This document shows, piece after piece, positions 38,551-51,480 of a DNA stretch of 64,000 nucleotides. How positions within the stretch are numbered: position 1 is the stretch's first letter; every line of letters begins with the position of its first letter. The notes below the pieces were generated by a model. It saw nothing but the letters and a program-made list of their open reading frames with translations, made no database searches and was not told the origin of the DNA. This DNA is from Glandiceps talaboti (Eukaryota > Hemichordata > Enteropneusta > Spengelidae), in NCBI RefSeq assembly GCF_964340395.1, contig NC_135565.1, positions 9,288,742 to 9,352,741 on the forward strand, read 5' to 3'. The position numbers and the translations under genes are program-made.

Positions 38551-40638
38551 CTGCAATGAAAACAAAAGAAAAACAACATGTGGTTATAGAGGGCAGAAGA
38601 CACTGATGGAGAGCTTTTCATAGAGGGCGGTAAACATCAAACCAACCATTGTCAGTTCAAAACAAAAAGCAAAATGTAATTTAAAATGGCCATCAAAAAC
38701 ATTGCTAACTTTATAATTTAGTGACCTAACTTCTCTAATTTATGACTTGCAAAGGACTGAGCAGGAAAAAATATTCATGCAGTAAACCATTGGGTTATTT
38801 TATCTTATTTATTTTTCAAAAACTGGTCTCCCCACACACATTCTTCCTTCAGTAAGATTAAAATATACAAGGACTATTTCTATTGGTCAACTAACCTGAA
38901 TAACAGCAATGGCAATGGCAACTCCACCAATCAAATACAGGTTATCTCCAACTACAGCTTCCAACTTCATAGCACATCCCTGTCAACAGAGAAATAAATA
39001 CTGTTGGTTTATAGCAAGGAATATATATGGATTTAATTTTTGTTCAACATCAAAGTGGCCATATGGATGAGGATTGGGTATTTATTTTGGGATTTTTAAT
39101 TTTTTTAAACAATTTTATCATGGTTTCCTACTTGGAAAATCAACATGTACCAACATTGTACAAGTTTGTGTTTGTAACTCAGTAAATTATTAAAATCTAC
39201 TAAATGTGTGAAAGGTTTGTTATTGTACGTACAATTTACTGTGAATGTAGTCAGCCGAGTACATGTATAATGAATGTACACCACAGTACATTTACTACAT
39301 AGAACCATGCTCTATAAATCTTAGCATATGTGCACACATAATTTCTAATATCTATACTGGCTAACTTACATCTGTGTGGAACTTGGTAATATCAGCGGCA
39401 CCCATACCACAGCCTGTAGAATGCTCCATACAACATGAATCAGGAAGCTGGGTGTTATTCCAAGCTGGGTTGGTATTCCACCAGTCCATGTAGTTCTCAA
39501 CACCACAACACTTCTCCTATGATGAAAATAAATGACAACACAGACATTAACACTGTTATGCACACACTAAGATACATCTATACATGATTTATTAAGGACT
39601 TTATTTTAGTATTTTGGTATCAAACTCCTATTTGTAACTCCCCAAGAAGACATGTACCAAAGACGGACAGCACATAACTACTGATCTTCACTGTAAATTG
39701 CGTCTCGGGGACCAATCTCCCTGAAAATGAAGTTTTTCAATTTTCTCCAAACTTTGACAAATGAACATGTCTTCCTTGTCCTGTGTGTTTGTTTGTTTGT
39801 TTGTTTGTTTGTTTGTTTGTAGTAAATCTAAATTCCTCAGAAATCATAAACTTTTCGTCTTACATTATTCAAAAAAGCTAGACTTAGTTTGTGTCTATCT
39901 TGGGAAAACCAAAGGCTGGAATACCAGTGGCATATCTATTGTTCTTCAATGTGGGAGATTACACAAGTGGGTAATAGCAGTTCCTCTGTTGTGTGATTCT
40001 AATCACCCTGTGATCAACATAAACATTGGAAGTCCCAAAACATTACTCTGTACGTTTATGGAACTTGAACTCCCAAATAAGACCACAGTTAAGCCAATGT
40101 CCATACAATAGCTTACCACTGTTGTATCAACATGTTGTGACTAATAGTTTTAGTTTGTGTTTATCTTAGAAAATGGAAGGCTCAATTGACCACCTATTTC
40201 AAAAATTAATCTGATTTTTTTTCCTTTTAAATGATTTAGCTTTCTTGAATAATGTAAGACCAAAAGTTTAAGATTTCCGAGAAATTATTTAGACTTACTT
40301 CATTTTGAAGTCTATCCCAAGTACTTGTCAAGCCTTCCTGTCCAGTCTTTCCGTAGTTGTCCAGTTCAGCCATCAAGTCACTCTTGACTTTGGTTTCAAC
40401 CTGTAAGTAGATGGAGAACAAACACACACAATTAGGTTGATAACAAACAAACAAACACATTTTGAGGTTAATGATAACACAAACAAACACACACACACAC
40501 ACACACTGACACACACACACACAGACACTGACACACACACATACACACTGACACACATATACAGACACGCAGACACTGACACATACACACATACATGTAC
40601 ATACGTACACACACACATACATACACACATACATACAT

Positions 40639-40733
<95 letters not shown>

Positions 40734-41241
40734 ACATTAGGGTAATACCAAACACATTTTATGGTTAATGACAAATACAGTTGAGATGTTACCTGTCCTC
40801 TGTAGACGTATCCAAGGATACCAGCAGCAACTTCCATTATAAAGATAATCAACATCAGGAAAAAGAACTGTAAAAAAAATAATTATACAATGTTTAAAAT
40901 GTTAAATAGCTGTCAGAGAGATGTCAGCTTTTAGTATTGTAGAGAGACAGTTTACTTTGTTTAGAAGTAAAATGAATTTATACTAAAACCACATGATGTA
41001 GTATATTCTATACTGTACTGGTACAATAGCTTATTGCTGGCAGCATAGTAGATTAGATTGTGTTGCATCAATTAATTGATTAATTGATTAACTGATAGCC
41101 CAATGACCTGATTGGTTGATTGACAGATTGGTTGATGATTTGATAAGTTGATGAAAAGATTGGTTGAAGACTTGTTTGGTTGAAAAAGTGATTTGTTAAT
41201 AAATTTACATATTGATAAAAATGACGGTTTGCCTGATTGAC

Positions 41242-41277
<36 letters not shown>

Positions 41278-42217
41278 AAAATCATAATTTTACAACTTAC
41301 AGTCAACAGTAGACACTGGTTTTCTTTCCATGCACCAAGACATCCGACAAAGCCAACAATCATGACAATAATACCGACGGCTATGATGAGATTTGCAGCA
41401 GATGCCATTGGTATGCTTGATGTAAGGGTAGCATAGTCTCCTTTGGTGACACGGATCCAGATACCGATACCAAGAATGGCAATGCCAAGAATCTGAAATA
41501 CGTCCATAATAACAATTATTGAAATATGTTCATAATAACAAATATTGAAATACGTTCATAATAACAAATATTGAAATACGTTCATAATAACAAATATTGA
41601 AATATGTTCATAATAACAAATATTGAAATACGTTCATAATAACAAATATTGAAATACGTTCATAATAACAAATATTGAAATACGTTCATAATAACAAATA
41701 TTGAAATATGTTCATAATAACAAATATTAAAATACGTTCATAATAACAAATATTGAAATATGTTCATAATAACAAATATTAAAACATGTTCACAATAACA
41801 AATATTGAAATCTGTTCACAATAACAAAAATTGACATATGTTCACAATAACAAATATTGATATATGTCCAAAATAACAAATATGGCCACCATTCGACTAT
41901 ATTTCACTCAGTCATAAAACCAAGTGACGTTATATGTCTAAAATAGTATGTTACCTTGGTTGACTAACTTGTTGCATGTCAGAGATATGAGGTGAATGCA
42001 TAGACGGAGGGATGGACGGACAGACATACAGACGGACGGACACAGACGGAACAAATTTGAGGGATAAATATTTAACATTTTGAATGTGTCCACAAAATCA
42101 CAATCTTCAACGTTTTGAAATGAATCCACAAAAGTAAATTTTGTGACTTACCCAAAAGATAAGGTTAAAAAAGAACACTGTAAACTTGATAACCCTGGCA
42201 CAACCTTCTAACGCCAT
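38485..42217 (-). CDS. CD63/CD9-like tetraspanin, seven coding exons
   Basis: 243 residues when exons 42152-42217, 41301-41492, 40793-40867, 40299-40400, 39370-39516, 38896-38979 and 38485-38550 are joined; all introns are phase 0 with GT-AG ends. Four membrane helices: residues about 11-33 (VIKFTVFFFNLIFWILGIAI), 52-75 (LIIAVGIIVMIVGFVGCLGA), 84-108 (LLLTFFFLMLIIFIMEVAAG) and 206-232 (LYLIGGVAIAIAVIQLLGMI). The large extracellular loop has the tetraspanin hallmarks CCG (EKCCGVENYMDWW), PDSCC and two more cysteines, six in all, and an N-glycosylation site (NNT). ENYMDWW and PDSCC most resemble the CD63 group, but the C-terminus KAGKYV lacks the CD63 lysosomal GYEVM, so the subfamily is not certain. 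Tetraspanins organise membrane microdomains with integrins and other partners. A short 5' UTR precedes the ATG in exon 42152-42238; an upstream non-coding exon is likely. Confidence 0.93.
38896..38979 (-). CDS. tetraspanin exon: last loop cysteine and TM4 start
   Basis: 28 codons, phase 0-0, acceptor TTGACAG, donor GTTAGT. Encodes GCAMKLEAVVGDNLYLIGGV and AIAIAVIQ. Confidence 0.91.
39052..39236. mobile_element. palindromic MITE family A, left half
   Basis: From AAAGTGGCCATATGGATGAG to TTTGTTATTGTACGTACAAT, matching the left half of 56285-56627. It ends at the palindrome centre, as if broken there. Confidence 0.7.
39370..39516 (-). CDS. tetraspanin exon: CCG and PDSCC region
   Basis: 49 codons, phase 0-0, acceptor CATCATAG, donor GTAAGT. 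Holds EKCCGVENYMDWWNTNPAWN, the glycosylation site NNT, and LPDSCCMEHSTGCGMG. Confidence 0.93.
40299..40400 (-). CDS. tetraspanin exon: first part of large extracellular loop
   Basis: 34 codons, phase 0-0, acceptor CTTACAG, donor GTAAGT. Helical A/B region VETKVKSDLMAELDNYGKTG to TWDRLQNE. The intron before it holds the long (AC)n repeat. Confidence 0.9.
40480..40733. repeat. (AC)n and (ACAT)n microsatellite in tetraspanin intron
   Basis: Long CA tract with GACACA interruptions and a CATA block near 40617-40655, then about 38 CA units (40656-40731). Apparent long reading frames here (CVCV... / THTH...) are artefacts. Confidence 0.95.
40793..40867 (-). CDS. tetraspanin exon: TM3
   Basis: 25 codons, phase 0-0, acceptor TTTTTTACAG, donor GTAACA. 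Encodes FFFLMLIIFIMEVAAGILGY and VYRGQ. Confidence 0.9.
41301..41492 (-). CDS. tetraspanin exon: end of TM1, small loop, TM2
   Basis: 64 codons, phase 0-0, acceptor ATTTCAG, donor GTAAGT. Encodes ILGIAILGIGIWIRVTKGDY, the small loop, TM2 and the inner-loop CLGAWKENQCLLLT. Confidence 0.92.
41500..41885. repeat. 26-bp minisatellite in tetraspanin intron 1
   Basis: About 14 units of AACAAATATTGAAATACGTT plus CATAAT, decaying downstream to CACAAT variants. It begins within ten bases of the acceptor of exon 41301-41492 (upstream on the minus strand). Confidence 0.9.
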
Positions 42218-42238
42218 CTTGTATGCTTGTCAAAGTAT
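42152..42238 (-). CDS. tetraspanin first coding exon (coding 42152-42217)
   Basis: Acceptor TTGTTTTCAG ends at 42239 on the minus strand, then 21 bases of 5' UTR, the ATG at 42217-42215 and 22 codons (MALEGCARVIKFTVFF and onward, ending IFW). Donor GTAAGTCAC. An acceptor before the ATG means the mRNA starts in another exon. Confidence 0.88.
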
Positions 42239-42445
42239 CTGAAAACAAAAGATACAATTATTAAATATATGATTAAAATGAATCACAGTTGTTATGAAAA
42301 AGTCATGAGAAACATTTTAAGTTTTCATTTTGAATTTAGCATCTCTCCCTTCTACACCTACATGTATTACTTTTGATAACTCATTCAAGGACAGATAAAC
42401 CACAAATAGTTTCTAAAGTAGTACATTATACCATCGAAGAGCCAA

Positions 42446-42752
42446 GTTGAACAAAAAATATGGAATATATACACTCGTCGTTCTATGTCACAACAACGTG
42501 TGTCTACGTCACTTGTTCTACTATGTTCAAAATGAGTCAAATGTTATTGCTTTCCTTCATTTTTCTTTGATATTACAGGCACTGGTATAAATATGTTATT
42601 CTCCAATATTTTTCTAAATGTTCAGCCAGAAAATACTCATGACCTAAGGGTTGTACCTATTTGTCTAGCGACTCATAGTGACAAAGACCCCTTAGGTCAC
42701 TCGTATTTTCCTTGGCTGAATGAAGAAAAATATACTGGGGAATTTAACATCT
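42446..42752. repeat. interspersed repeat, family E copy 2
   Basis: Same order of shared blocks as 4708-5035: AACAAAAAATATGGAATATA, GTGTCTACGTCACTTGTTCT, CAAAGACCCCTTAGGTCACT and the GGGGAAT end. Lies in the long 5' intron of the tetraspanin. Confidence 0.7.
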
Positions 42753-43950
42753 AATAATTGTCAAAATTGAAAATGAAAAATTAATAAAATAGAAGTCCAT
42801 CTACCGAATTCTCCAGGCACACACGATGTTAGTCATAATTTGTTTGGAACAAATACTATAATACGACAGAGCTCCATGATGCATGAATTCAAGTGAGGCA
42901 TAGTCGGGGCATTTGCAGTTTTCTTTATACTCGTGAAAGGGCAGGAGAAAACATTGCAAGCATGAGTACAAATACCCCCCCCCCCCACCCCCGTACCCAC
43001 ACAAGAACTAATGCAGTATGAGGTTGTTTATATTACATGTTTTTATCTGAACCAGCAAATTGCCATAAAAATCGTTAAGTGCAATCAAGCGCGTTTGTGT
43101 ACAAAAAGTGTCTGTGACCTAATTTGCATATCATTTGCATGCAGGTATGCAATCATTTTTTCCAGTTTTGCACTTTCATGAAAATACTACTACTACTAGT
43201 TTAGTATGTGCGTACACAGGTGCAAGGAATCACTGGTACATATGTAATTATTACATACAGGTACAACGTACGTATCAGCTATAAATTGCACTGGAGCATG
43301 TGCATACAATGTACATGTACTATAGTAATATTCTTGAAGTACAAAGTTCTTTTGACAAAATTCATGACATGCCAAACTTAAAACTGCATAGTAATAAAGT
43401 ACAAATAAGGTCATGTCATTATTTTTTTCCGATAAATATGCTTCTAGTATTTAATAGGGTACTATACTTCAAAATGGATTGTCTTAATAACCTGTCAAAA
43501 TTGAAATTAAAAAATAACAAAAAATCAATTACTATAAAAATGCCTATTATTGATTGGAATGTTAGGTACATGTATATGTGTTATTTACATGATTCACACC
43601 TTAAGTCAAAAAATTTCCAGGATTTTCCATGAGTTTTCCATTAGTTTTCCAGGAGTATTAATCTCAACTTTGGTCATTTTCGTAGGATTGTTGACCACTG
43701 AAATCACATTTTATTTGTCAACACGCCTACTTTTTCATACATATTTTTCACCTATTTAATTGATAATCTTTTCTGTATTTCTGATATTTCATTATGTTAT
43801 TATTTCATTATTTATTCATTTATCTATTGATTGCTACAGATGTTTGTATATGATTACTGCACAAAATATCATTAATATTGAAACTATTTGAATTTTCACC
43901 CCATAAACAGAAAATATTACCAATAGCACTAAAAACAATGATTTTCATTT
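42753..43950. other. tetraspanin long intron, nothing recognised
   Basis: AT-rich; a C-run at about 42977-42991. No ORF with recognisable similarity. Confidence 0.45.
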
Positions 43951-43951
43951 A

Positions 43952-44275
43952 TTATAATAATAATAATAATAATAATGTGAATTGTTATTTAGCGCTTTGT
44001 GTTTCCCACTCTGTGTGCTCAAAGCGCTCAGATCTATATCGGCACAACAGCCCTTTATACTTCCTCAACTCCCTGGGGAGCATACAATCCACTGAAGCCT
44101 TTATGAGCACATAAGATTAAAACATTCACATTGCAACCTCTATCCTACCAGGTCCCCAAATATACAGCTGGGTGGACTGAAGCACAATCGTGGTTCAGAA
44201 TCTCGCCCAAGGACTTTAGCCATTCAGAAACAAATGGCAGCGATGGGGCTCGAACCTGCAACATGCAGAACCTGC
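43952..44275 (-). mobile_element. tRNA-related SINE-like element
   Basis: On the minus strand it opens with GTTGCAGGTTCGAGCCCC; GGTTCGAGCCC (44256-44246) is a good match to a pol III B box (GGTTCGANNCC). It runs through GGATTGTATGCTCCCCAGGG and GAGCGCTTTGAGCACACAGA and ends in an (ATT)n tail. No A box seen, so the head is probably truncated. Related 3' parts at 30650-30900 and 10083-10236. Confidence 0.72.
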
Positions 44276-44745
44276 ATTTACATATGTGTATATAACAATG
44301 CATACCTATATAATACTGTATGCCAAGCATCACTGGCACCTTTACCATATACATGTATGTACAAAATGTACCTAACTACCAACAATGTATAATACTGTAT
44401 GCCATGCACATACGTGTATAATACTGCATACCTACATGTATATAATAGTATATACTGTATGCCAAGCATCACCCCTACCATATACTTACATGTACACACC
44501 TAAATACCAACAATGCATATCTATATAATACTACAGTATATGCCAAGCACCACCCCTACCATATAGTATACATATACATGTACATACGTGTACGCCAATG
44601 CATACCTATAATACTGTATACCAAGCACCACACCTACCATATACTTACACACCAAGCACCACCCCTACCATATACTTATACACCAAGCATCACCCCTACC
44701 ATATACATGTACAACAATTTGCATACCTACATGTATAAATACTCT
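44276..44745. repeat. ~60-bp degenerate tandem repeat
   Basis: Units built on TATAATACTGTATGCCAAGC, ATCACCCCTACCATATAC and ATGTACA, about eight copies of varying length. Confidence 0.85.
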
Positions 44746-45724
44746 ACATTAAATGAGCCATTAAACAATCCAATGTCACTAAAGTTGATATACAAGTACT
44801 TATCTAGTATTCAGTCACATACATAAATCTCTGTCTAAGCCCATAACTGTCACTCTCACATTATATGTAACTAGGGCTACTCCAACCACACACATGTACA
44901 TTTGACCTGGAATCTATGCTCTCACCATACCCCTACCCATGACTGGCATTTCACTAGTTGACATTTTCTTTAATTAATGAAGTTATGACCAAAAATCTGA
45001 ATCTAGCAGGCACAGTTCCATAATAGAATGGTACAGACAATTGTTATTGATATCACAGATATTCTGTTTCACATGGTCCAAGCCTTGGACTATGGAATGA
45101 TATTATCATAAATTAATACTAACACTTGATAGTACTACATGTTACCAATGATATCTTTAGAAGGATTCCATCTCTTTCAAATCACTACAAACATCTGACC
45201 CTACCTACCGCTGTGGCTGACAATTTTTGTATTATAAGTATCAATGTCAGAACATATGTTTATGATATGATAAACTATGGACTGCTAGTTTGGGCTTTGC
45301 AGGGTTCCATTATCAGTACAGTACACAAATTTGGAGACCGCAGAAGTTTGCAAAATGTTACAGTACGTCCTGAATTTCATGTCATTCTATGTAGCGGGAA
45401 CAGTCGCCCTCGAAATCTGTGTCTTTCAGCCATTCTCATTCATCTCATCATTCATGTACAGTTCAGTATTGTGACGTCTGACTGTAACTGATCGCTGTGT
45501 TGACACACCCGTGATGACTATACTGTAGTCAAAATGATCACAATCATTTTTGAATGAATATAATTTTTCCAATCCCTTTTATCTGCCCCTTCTCCTTTCT
45601 GATGCTCTATAGCTATGTTGCTTTACAAGAATTAATTCACTCTTCCTGCTTGACGAATAGTTTCATCGACATCATTATTTACCACAAAATTTTCAATTTC
45701 ATATTTGATCACATCAAATAGGGT

Positions 45725-46300
45725 GAAAGCTACTCATGTTTGGAAACCTAGAAAGTTCAGTTTTCTGTTTTGATGCCCTGATGACAATTGTATAGAGAAT
45801 GAAAGCTATACCGAGTAATTTGAAACCTGTGTAGGTAGGTTTTATTGAAACTATTTAGTTTTCTGTTTTGATGATCTGATGATTCTTTGTGTACATGTAG
45901 CTACACAGAATGCTTAGAAACCTGTGGAGGTGGGATATGTTGGGACTTATCCAAGTTTTCTGTTTTGCTGGTCTGACTACATGTATGTAAAGCTATATAC
46001 AAAATATTCTGTTTAGAAATCTGTGGAGATGGGTTTAGTCGAGAGTATTCTGTGTTGTTTTGCCATCTTGATTATGCTACATGTATGTAAAGCTATATAG
46101 ATAATATAAATTCTGTTTAGAAACCTGTGGAGATGAGTTTTGTTGAGAGCATTCAGTGTTGTTTTGCCATTTTGTAGATTCACAAAGCTAGTTGGACAGT
46201 GTTTAGAAACTGGTGGAGATATCATGATGGGTTTTGTTGAACTCAACTAACCATTCAATTTCTGTTTTGCTGACCTGGTGATGCTTTCTAATTGTGAACC
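45725..46300. repeat. ~100-bp degenerate tandem repeat
   Basis: About six units with GAAACCTGTGGAGATGGGTT, TTGTTGA, TTTTCTGTTTTG and CTACATGTATGTAAAGCTAT. The preceding part 44746-45724 shows nothing recognised. Confidence 0.75.
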
Positions 46301-46496
46301 TAAACAAATTGAGTTGTCGAGTTTTATTGACATCATCCTTTTTTTATTTAACTCTTTACAAATAGTAAAGAATATAGTGATAACAGAAGAACAATAACTG
46401 ACGTCACCACTATCCTATGACCGTCTGTCACCTCTCTCACAGTGTTCTCACCATTTAACCCTTTGTGTATTATTTGAATGTACTTCAGGGTTGAAC

Positions 46497-46702
46497 AAAT
46501 CCACTGGTCCAGGGTCCGGGACTAGCTATTTTTTTGGGCGTACCACACAAATTTTACCTTGTCTGGTCCATTGGACCAGTACCTTACTGTTAATAACTAT
46601 GTTAAAAAGTCATCTGAATATACAGATTCATAGGCAAGAGTTAATGTTTCACATTAGCGGGACCTGGGACCACTAATACTTTCAGCATGACCACTGGATT
46701 TT
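46497..46702. mobile_element. MITE-like element, family C copy 1
   Basis: Inverted ends AAATCCACTGGTCC and GACCACTGGATTTT. The inside matches 59534-59738 in reverse orientation (TTGGACCAGTACCTTACTGT, AAAGTCATCTGAATATACAG). No coding capacity. Confidence 0.72.
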
Positions 46703-47039
46703 CCAATTGTTGTGTCAACCAAGCAGATTTTACCGTTAGCTTCTCTTAGGACGAGTCTTTTTAATTCTATGTTTCTTCAGAGCTGACCAACCCTTCATTT
46801 CTATGATTTGACAAAATAATCAGACTATTAAAAAATGGGCGCCCTCTTTGACAGGACCAGGAAATGAAATATAACATCACTAATTTAGATGGTGACAACA
46901 CAAGTGCATATCAGGGCGAAAAAACATTAGTTAATTTCTGGAATTTGTTGAGAACATCAACACTTCCTTCTGCCTTTAATTATCATTTCTACGACTACTA
47001 AAGGCATGGTTATGATGTGAAACCATCTCAAACAATTGT

Positions 47040-47330
47040 ACACTTCAGATTTTTTGTCAGGGGTGGTATAAGTAGGGAAAATCTACTCTAGTACCCCAGT
47101 CATTTTACCAGGGTTCCCTACCAGTGTTTTTGTTAAGAGTGGTGAGTAGGTAAAATCTACCTGATTTCCCCTGTCATTTTACCAGGGTTCCCTACCAGTG
47201 TTTATGATAGTAAGTAGATAAAATCTACGTGAGTTCCCCTGTCATTTTACCAGGGTTTCCCACCACATGCATACTGAGAAACTGTGCCAGTTTTACCAGA
47301 TTTGCCCCTTCCTGTTACCGAGGGTCCCAT
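47040..47330. repeat. GGTAAAATCTACC-type degenerate tandem repeat, block 1
   Basis: Three or more units of about 75 bases with GTAGGTAAAATCTACCTGA, TTCCCCTGTCATTTTACCAG and GGTTCCCTACCAGTGTTT. The same unit recurs at 50840-51480 and 53310-53560. Confidence 0.8.
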
Positions 47331-48405
47331 CCCTTAGCAAAAGCACTGCCTTTTCTTTCTTCCTATTTCTAAACCAACTAGCCAACCCGTCATTCTAGCG
47401 GTGTTATGACGAGAAACATACAAAAAGATAGGTTTACCCATCCATTCACTCAATTCATCTATCAACATAGCATAATGTACTTTTAACTTCACTTAGATCT
47501 ATTCAATAATTCTACAGTATATACATACATTACATTTACAAAAAGTTGACTCCACCCTATTATCAAATTTACAATCCAATTCTGCGTACACATTATTTAA
47601 ACTGTATTATGGCATATAATAATGTAAACTACTACTGGACACAATGAAAAAGAAATGTACCATTGGTAATTATGTGTACAGGCAAACTTCCATATGTAGT
47701 TAACTACTTAGACTCTCTCACAGTCCTCGGAGCATCGCATTGCTAAAATAAAAGGGCTGTTTTGTATGTACTGATATCTACTGCAGAAATTGTAGTCTAA
47801 TATCATTGTACTGTGGGCCCTCATTGACTACATATGGCTAAACATTTGTTGATGTGTTACTGGGATGCTTGGGACAACACAATAACACATCAACAAATAG
47901 TCAATGACAGCCCACAGTACAAGGATTTTCTAGTACAATTATGCGGTAGATATCTGTACATACAAAACATCGGTACAAACAAATATTCATTACACATTGG
48001 TGAATTTTTTAAAAATTTTTTCATTATAATAAATTTATAAATGGCAATGCATCCATATTATGGAATTTCATGTAATTGCAAAGGGTTTGGGACCCAGTAA
48101 AGGGGGGGGGGGGGAATCTTTTACAATTTGCATAGAATAATTCTATATATGATAACTTTGGAGGAGAATCCTGTTATTAAAAATACCTAAGGAATTCAGG
48201 TAGCAGTTATCTACTTCACCACCTTTCACAAACACATGGTGGCCATGGAAATAGATGACCTTCCGGCTATCCTGAAAACAATAAACTGTCCTTGAATCAT
48301 GTGGTTATCATTTTATTATGAGTAATAGTAAATAGATGGATTCTGATAGAAAACTAATCTGGTTGTGACTCCCATTCCCGGTACGAGTAACACTAGTAGA
48401 TGTTT
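47331..48405. other. tetraspanin long intron, nothing recognised
   Basis: AT-rich; G-run of about 12 at 48102-48113. A short inverted pair, ACATTTGTTGATGTGTTA / TAACACATCAACAAAT, lies at about 47842-47900. Confidence 0.45.
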
Positions 48406-48419
48406 CTGAACTTGGCCCA

Positions 48420-48992
48420 GTACTTGGTTAACTTAGCCAGGAATTGAATACTTGGTTAACTTGGCCAGGAATTGAATACTTGGTTAACTTGGCCAGGAAT
48501 TGAATACTTGGTTAACTTGGCCAGGAATTGAATACTTGGTTAACTTGGCCAGGAATTGAATACCAGGTTAACTTGGCCAGGAATTGAATACTTGGTTAAC
48601 TTGTCCAGGAATTGAATCCCAGGTTAACTTGGCCAGGAATTGAATCCCAGGTTAACTTGGCCAGGAATTGAATACTTGGTTAACTTGTCCAGGAATTGAA
48701 TACCTGGTTAACTTGGCCAGGAATTGAATCCCAGGTTAACTTGGCCGGGAATTGAATCCCAGGTTAACTTGGCCAGGAATTGAATCCCAGGTTAACTTGG
48801 CCAGGAATTGAATCCCAAGTTAACTTGGCCAGGAATTGAATACTTGGTTAACTTGGCCCAGGAATTGAATACTTGGTTAACTTGGCCAGGAATTGAATCC
48901 CAGGTTAACTTGGCCAGGAATTGAATCCCAGGTTAACTTGGCCAGGAATTGAATCCCAGGTTAACTTGGCAAGGAATTGAATCCCAGGTTTT
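48420..48992. repeat. 28-bp minisatellite, ~20 units
   Basis: Unit TTGGTTAACTTGGCCAGGAA plus TTGAATAC, in two subtypes (ACTTGGTT and CCCAGGTT at the join). Very regular; no unique spacers. Confidence 0.95.
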
Positions 48993-50840
48993 CATTAGTC
49001 TTTATCTGACCACAGCCATATACAAGTATATAATGTATATTCTTTTGTTTAGGATCAATAATTTCTACAAGTTGAACTCTGAGTAATAAAAAAACCTGTT
49101 TTTTAGACCTAAATTTTAATCCTAATCCAAAGTCTGCCTTCAAAAATCTATCAATATTTGTTCATTTTTATTTTTTATTTTTTTTTTACATTTCAATGTT
49201 ATTTGTTATAGGTATGTTATTTGATCATCACAATACATAATGTTTCATGTTTATCTGTCAGTGTCAGTGATTCTTGAAATAATTTGTCAAAACATTAAAA
49301 ATCATCATTATTTTTCAACTTGTTTCTAATAATTATGCTTGTGCATAATATATATTACACTGTAATATATTTTTATCCAATATATTTTCTTCGTTTTACC
49401 AGCTACTGCTCGACTGCTGTAATTATTTGTGTTCTACTTGTAGTGATAAGGCCACTTAGGTCAGTCTTATTTTCCTCAGTTGAATGAACCAAAAAAATAA
49501 AATCAGGAAAAACTTCAAATTTTTCATATTTGTAATTGCTAAATGTTGTAGCTGGCTAATGTAAACTAATGCATTGGGAAGAAAGGTTTAGCTTTGCTGT
49601 TAATTGTTGTTATATTGATCCAATCGATTCTTTAGTCAGTATGTGACTTTTGACCTTCAAGATGCTATTTTAATCACATGACATCACACTCAGGTGACTT
49701 GTGAATAGAACACTTTCATTGTTTACACACTTCCTTGCTCTACTCAGGTTATTCAAACCAAAAATAATGACAACCTGTTTCCTGATTCAGGAGACTTATA
49801 CACACTGTCTAACCATTTCAATCTTGAACAAAATGGCAAAATTCCCTTCTTACTTCTGTTATCATTCACGTGAGTTCTTGTACACTAAAACTGATCAACT
49901 GTAGGAGATACTATCACACCAAATTAATTTCATTTATTACAATGAGAAGTTTGACCTTTTTGCTTTTCACTAAATCATTGTGAAAGACAACAGAATTTTC
50001 AGAGTTACAAATTATAGAACCGTGCAGTTACATTAATCTACAATTCTTACATACCATGTACCAGGACAGACCAGCTAGGGGTAGTGTGAGGTTGGAGAAT
50101 ACATTATACTTTCTAGAAGCTATCACACTCCATTTATTGCACAGGAAAGTTTTAACGTTTAAAAAATAAAATAAAAATAATATTAAATTTCTCCCACTGA
50201 ATGCAATTGTTCACTCTGTACAAATAAAGTAACTATAAAATAAGTGATTTTAAAGTTATTCATACATTTGTATCCCTCAAATGCAAATTTCTATTCACAG
50301 AGTAATTTTTTTTTTGGAAGCCACAGCAAATCTCGAATTTTCACTGACATTTCAACAGCATCATCAGGGGTGTGTACTACAATCTGCTGTCGTAACATGT
50401 CGCATGAAAATTTGCACAAAAAAATCTTTTGACTGTGAGTAGAAATATGAACCTGAGTCCATGAACATGTAAGAATCTTACACTTACATGTACAATAAAT
50501 GCCTTTCAGCTCATGTAATAAGAAATAATATCAGTACAGTTCTAGTTACAATCAGGCAATGTTCCCTCTGGGTTACGACAAAGGGTGTGTCATAAACAGC
50601 CATGGATATCAAACAGTGCTGTAGGAGAAGTGTCTGTGACAGTCTATTCTATGGGTGGACTGTGTTGTGGCAGTCGCACGATTTTTACAACTTTCTTTAT
50701 CTTTTGTTTATTAGAGCAGAACAAGATTTAATGCCTTTGTTGTTCTTACCTGTACACAAGTTTTATGAAAGCCTTTATGTTGAGACAGGTCAACAGGTCA
50801 AATTTAGATGTAGTTTCTAAGTCGATGCACTACATTCCTC
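48993..50840. other. tetraspanin long intron; one diverged family E fragment
   Basis: 49385-49505 resembles the last part of family E (GATAAGGCCACTTAGGTCAG, CTTATTTTCCTCAGTTGAAT). Nothing else recognised. Confidence 0.4.
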
Positions 50841-51480
50841 TACCAATGAACTAGTGGTGGGTAAAACTACATTTCACTATCAATATACTGTCACATTGGT
50901 AAAATTCACCAGGGTACCCCACGAATTTTACCAACGTTTCCACCCATTGTTTAGTACTAGAGGTAGGTAAAGAGGTCAAATTTACATATTGTATTAAAAG
51001 TTTTCAAGTAAATGCACATTTCCATACCAGTGTTTTATACAGATAAATGTAGATAACATTTACCAGGGTACCCCCACTCATAATATCAAAGTTCCCACCC
51101 AGTGTTTTGTTTAATACTACAGGTGGGTAAAAAGTCAAATTTACTATTACAGGTAGTAAGTTTATTACTAGAGTATACAGCCCTTATTTTTTAATAACAT
51201 GGTTCCATATCAATATTTTATAAAAACAGAGGGTGTAATGAGGTGAGATTTACCTGAACTTCTGTCATTTCACCAAATTTCTATACATGTGTTTTGTCAC
51301 TTGTTATAATCTACAACAGGTACCCCATAGACTCACTTCACCAAACTTCCCTTATCAGTATTTTACTGAGTAGAGGTGGTAAAAATGTCAAATTTTATTT
51401 CAGTTTTCCAAGTCATTTAACCAGACTCAAGGTCCCTACCTGTGTTTTATCACGTAGCAGCTAAGCTTAATTCTAAAAGT
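50840..51480. repeat. GGTAAAATCTACC-type degenerate tandem repeat, block 2
   Basis: At least six diverged units with TTTCACCAAACTTCCC, CAGTGTTTT and AGAGGTGGTAAAAATGTCAA variants. More decayed than blocks 1 and 3. Confidence 0.7.

Noticed and set aside
40236-40855. CVCV- and THTH-type reading frames
   Set aside because: Products of the (AC)n microsatellite; only the short tetraspanin exons inside this span are coding.
45126-45491. 121-codon plus-strand frame
   Set aside because: No recognisable domain or similarity, and composition like the intron around it.
48420-48992. CRISPR-like array
   Set aside because: 28-bp units are directly contiguous with no unique spacers, in animal DNA; it is a minisatellite.
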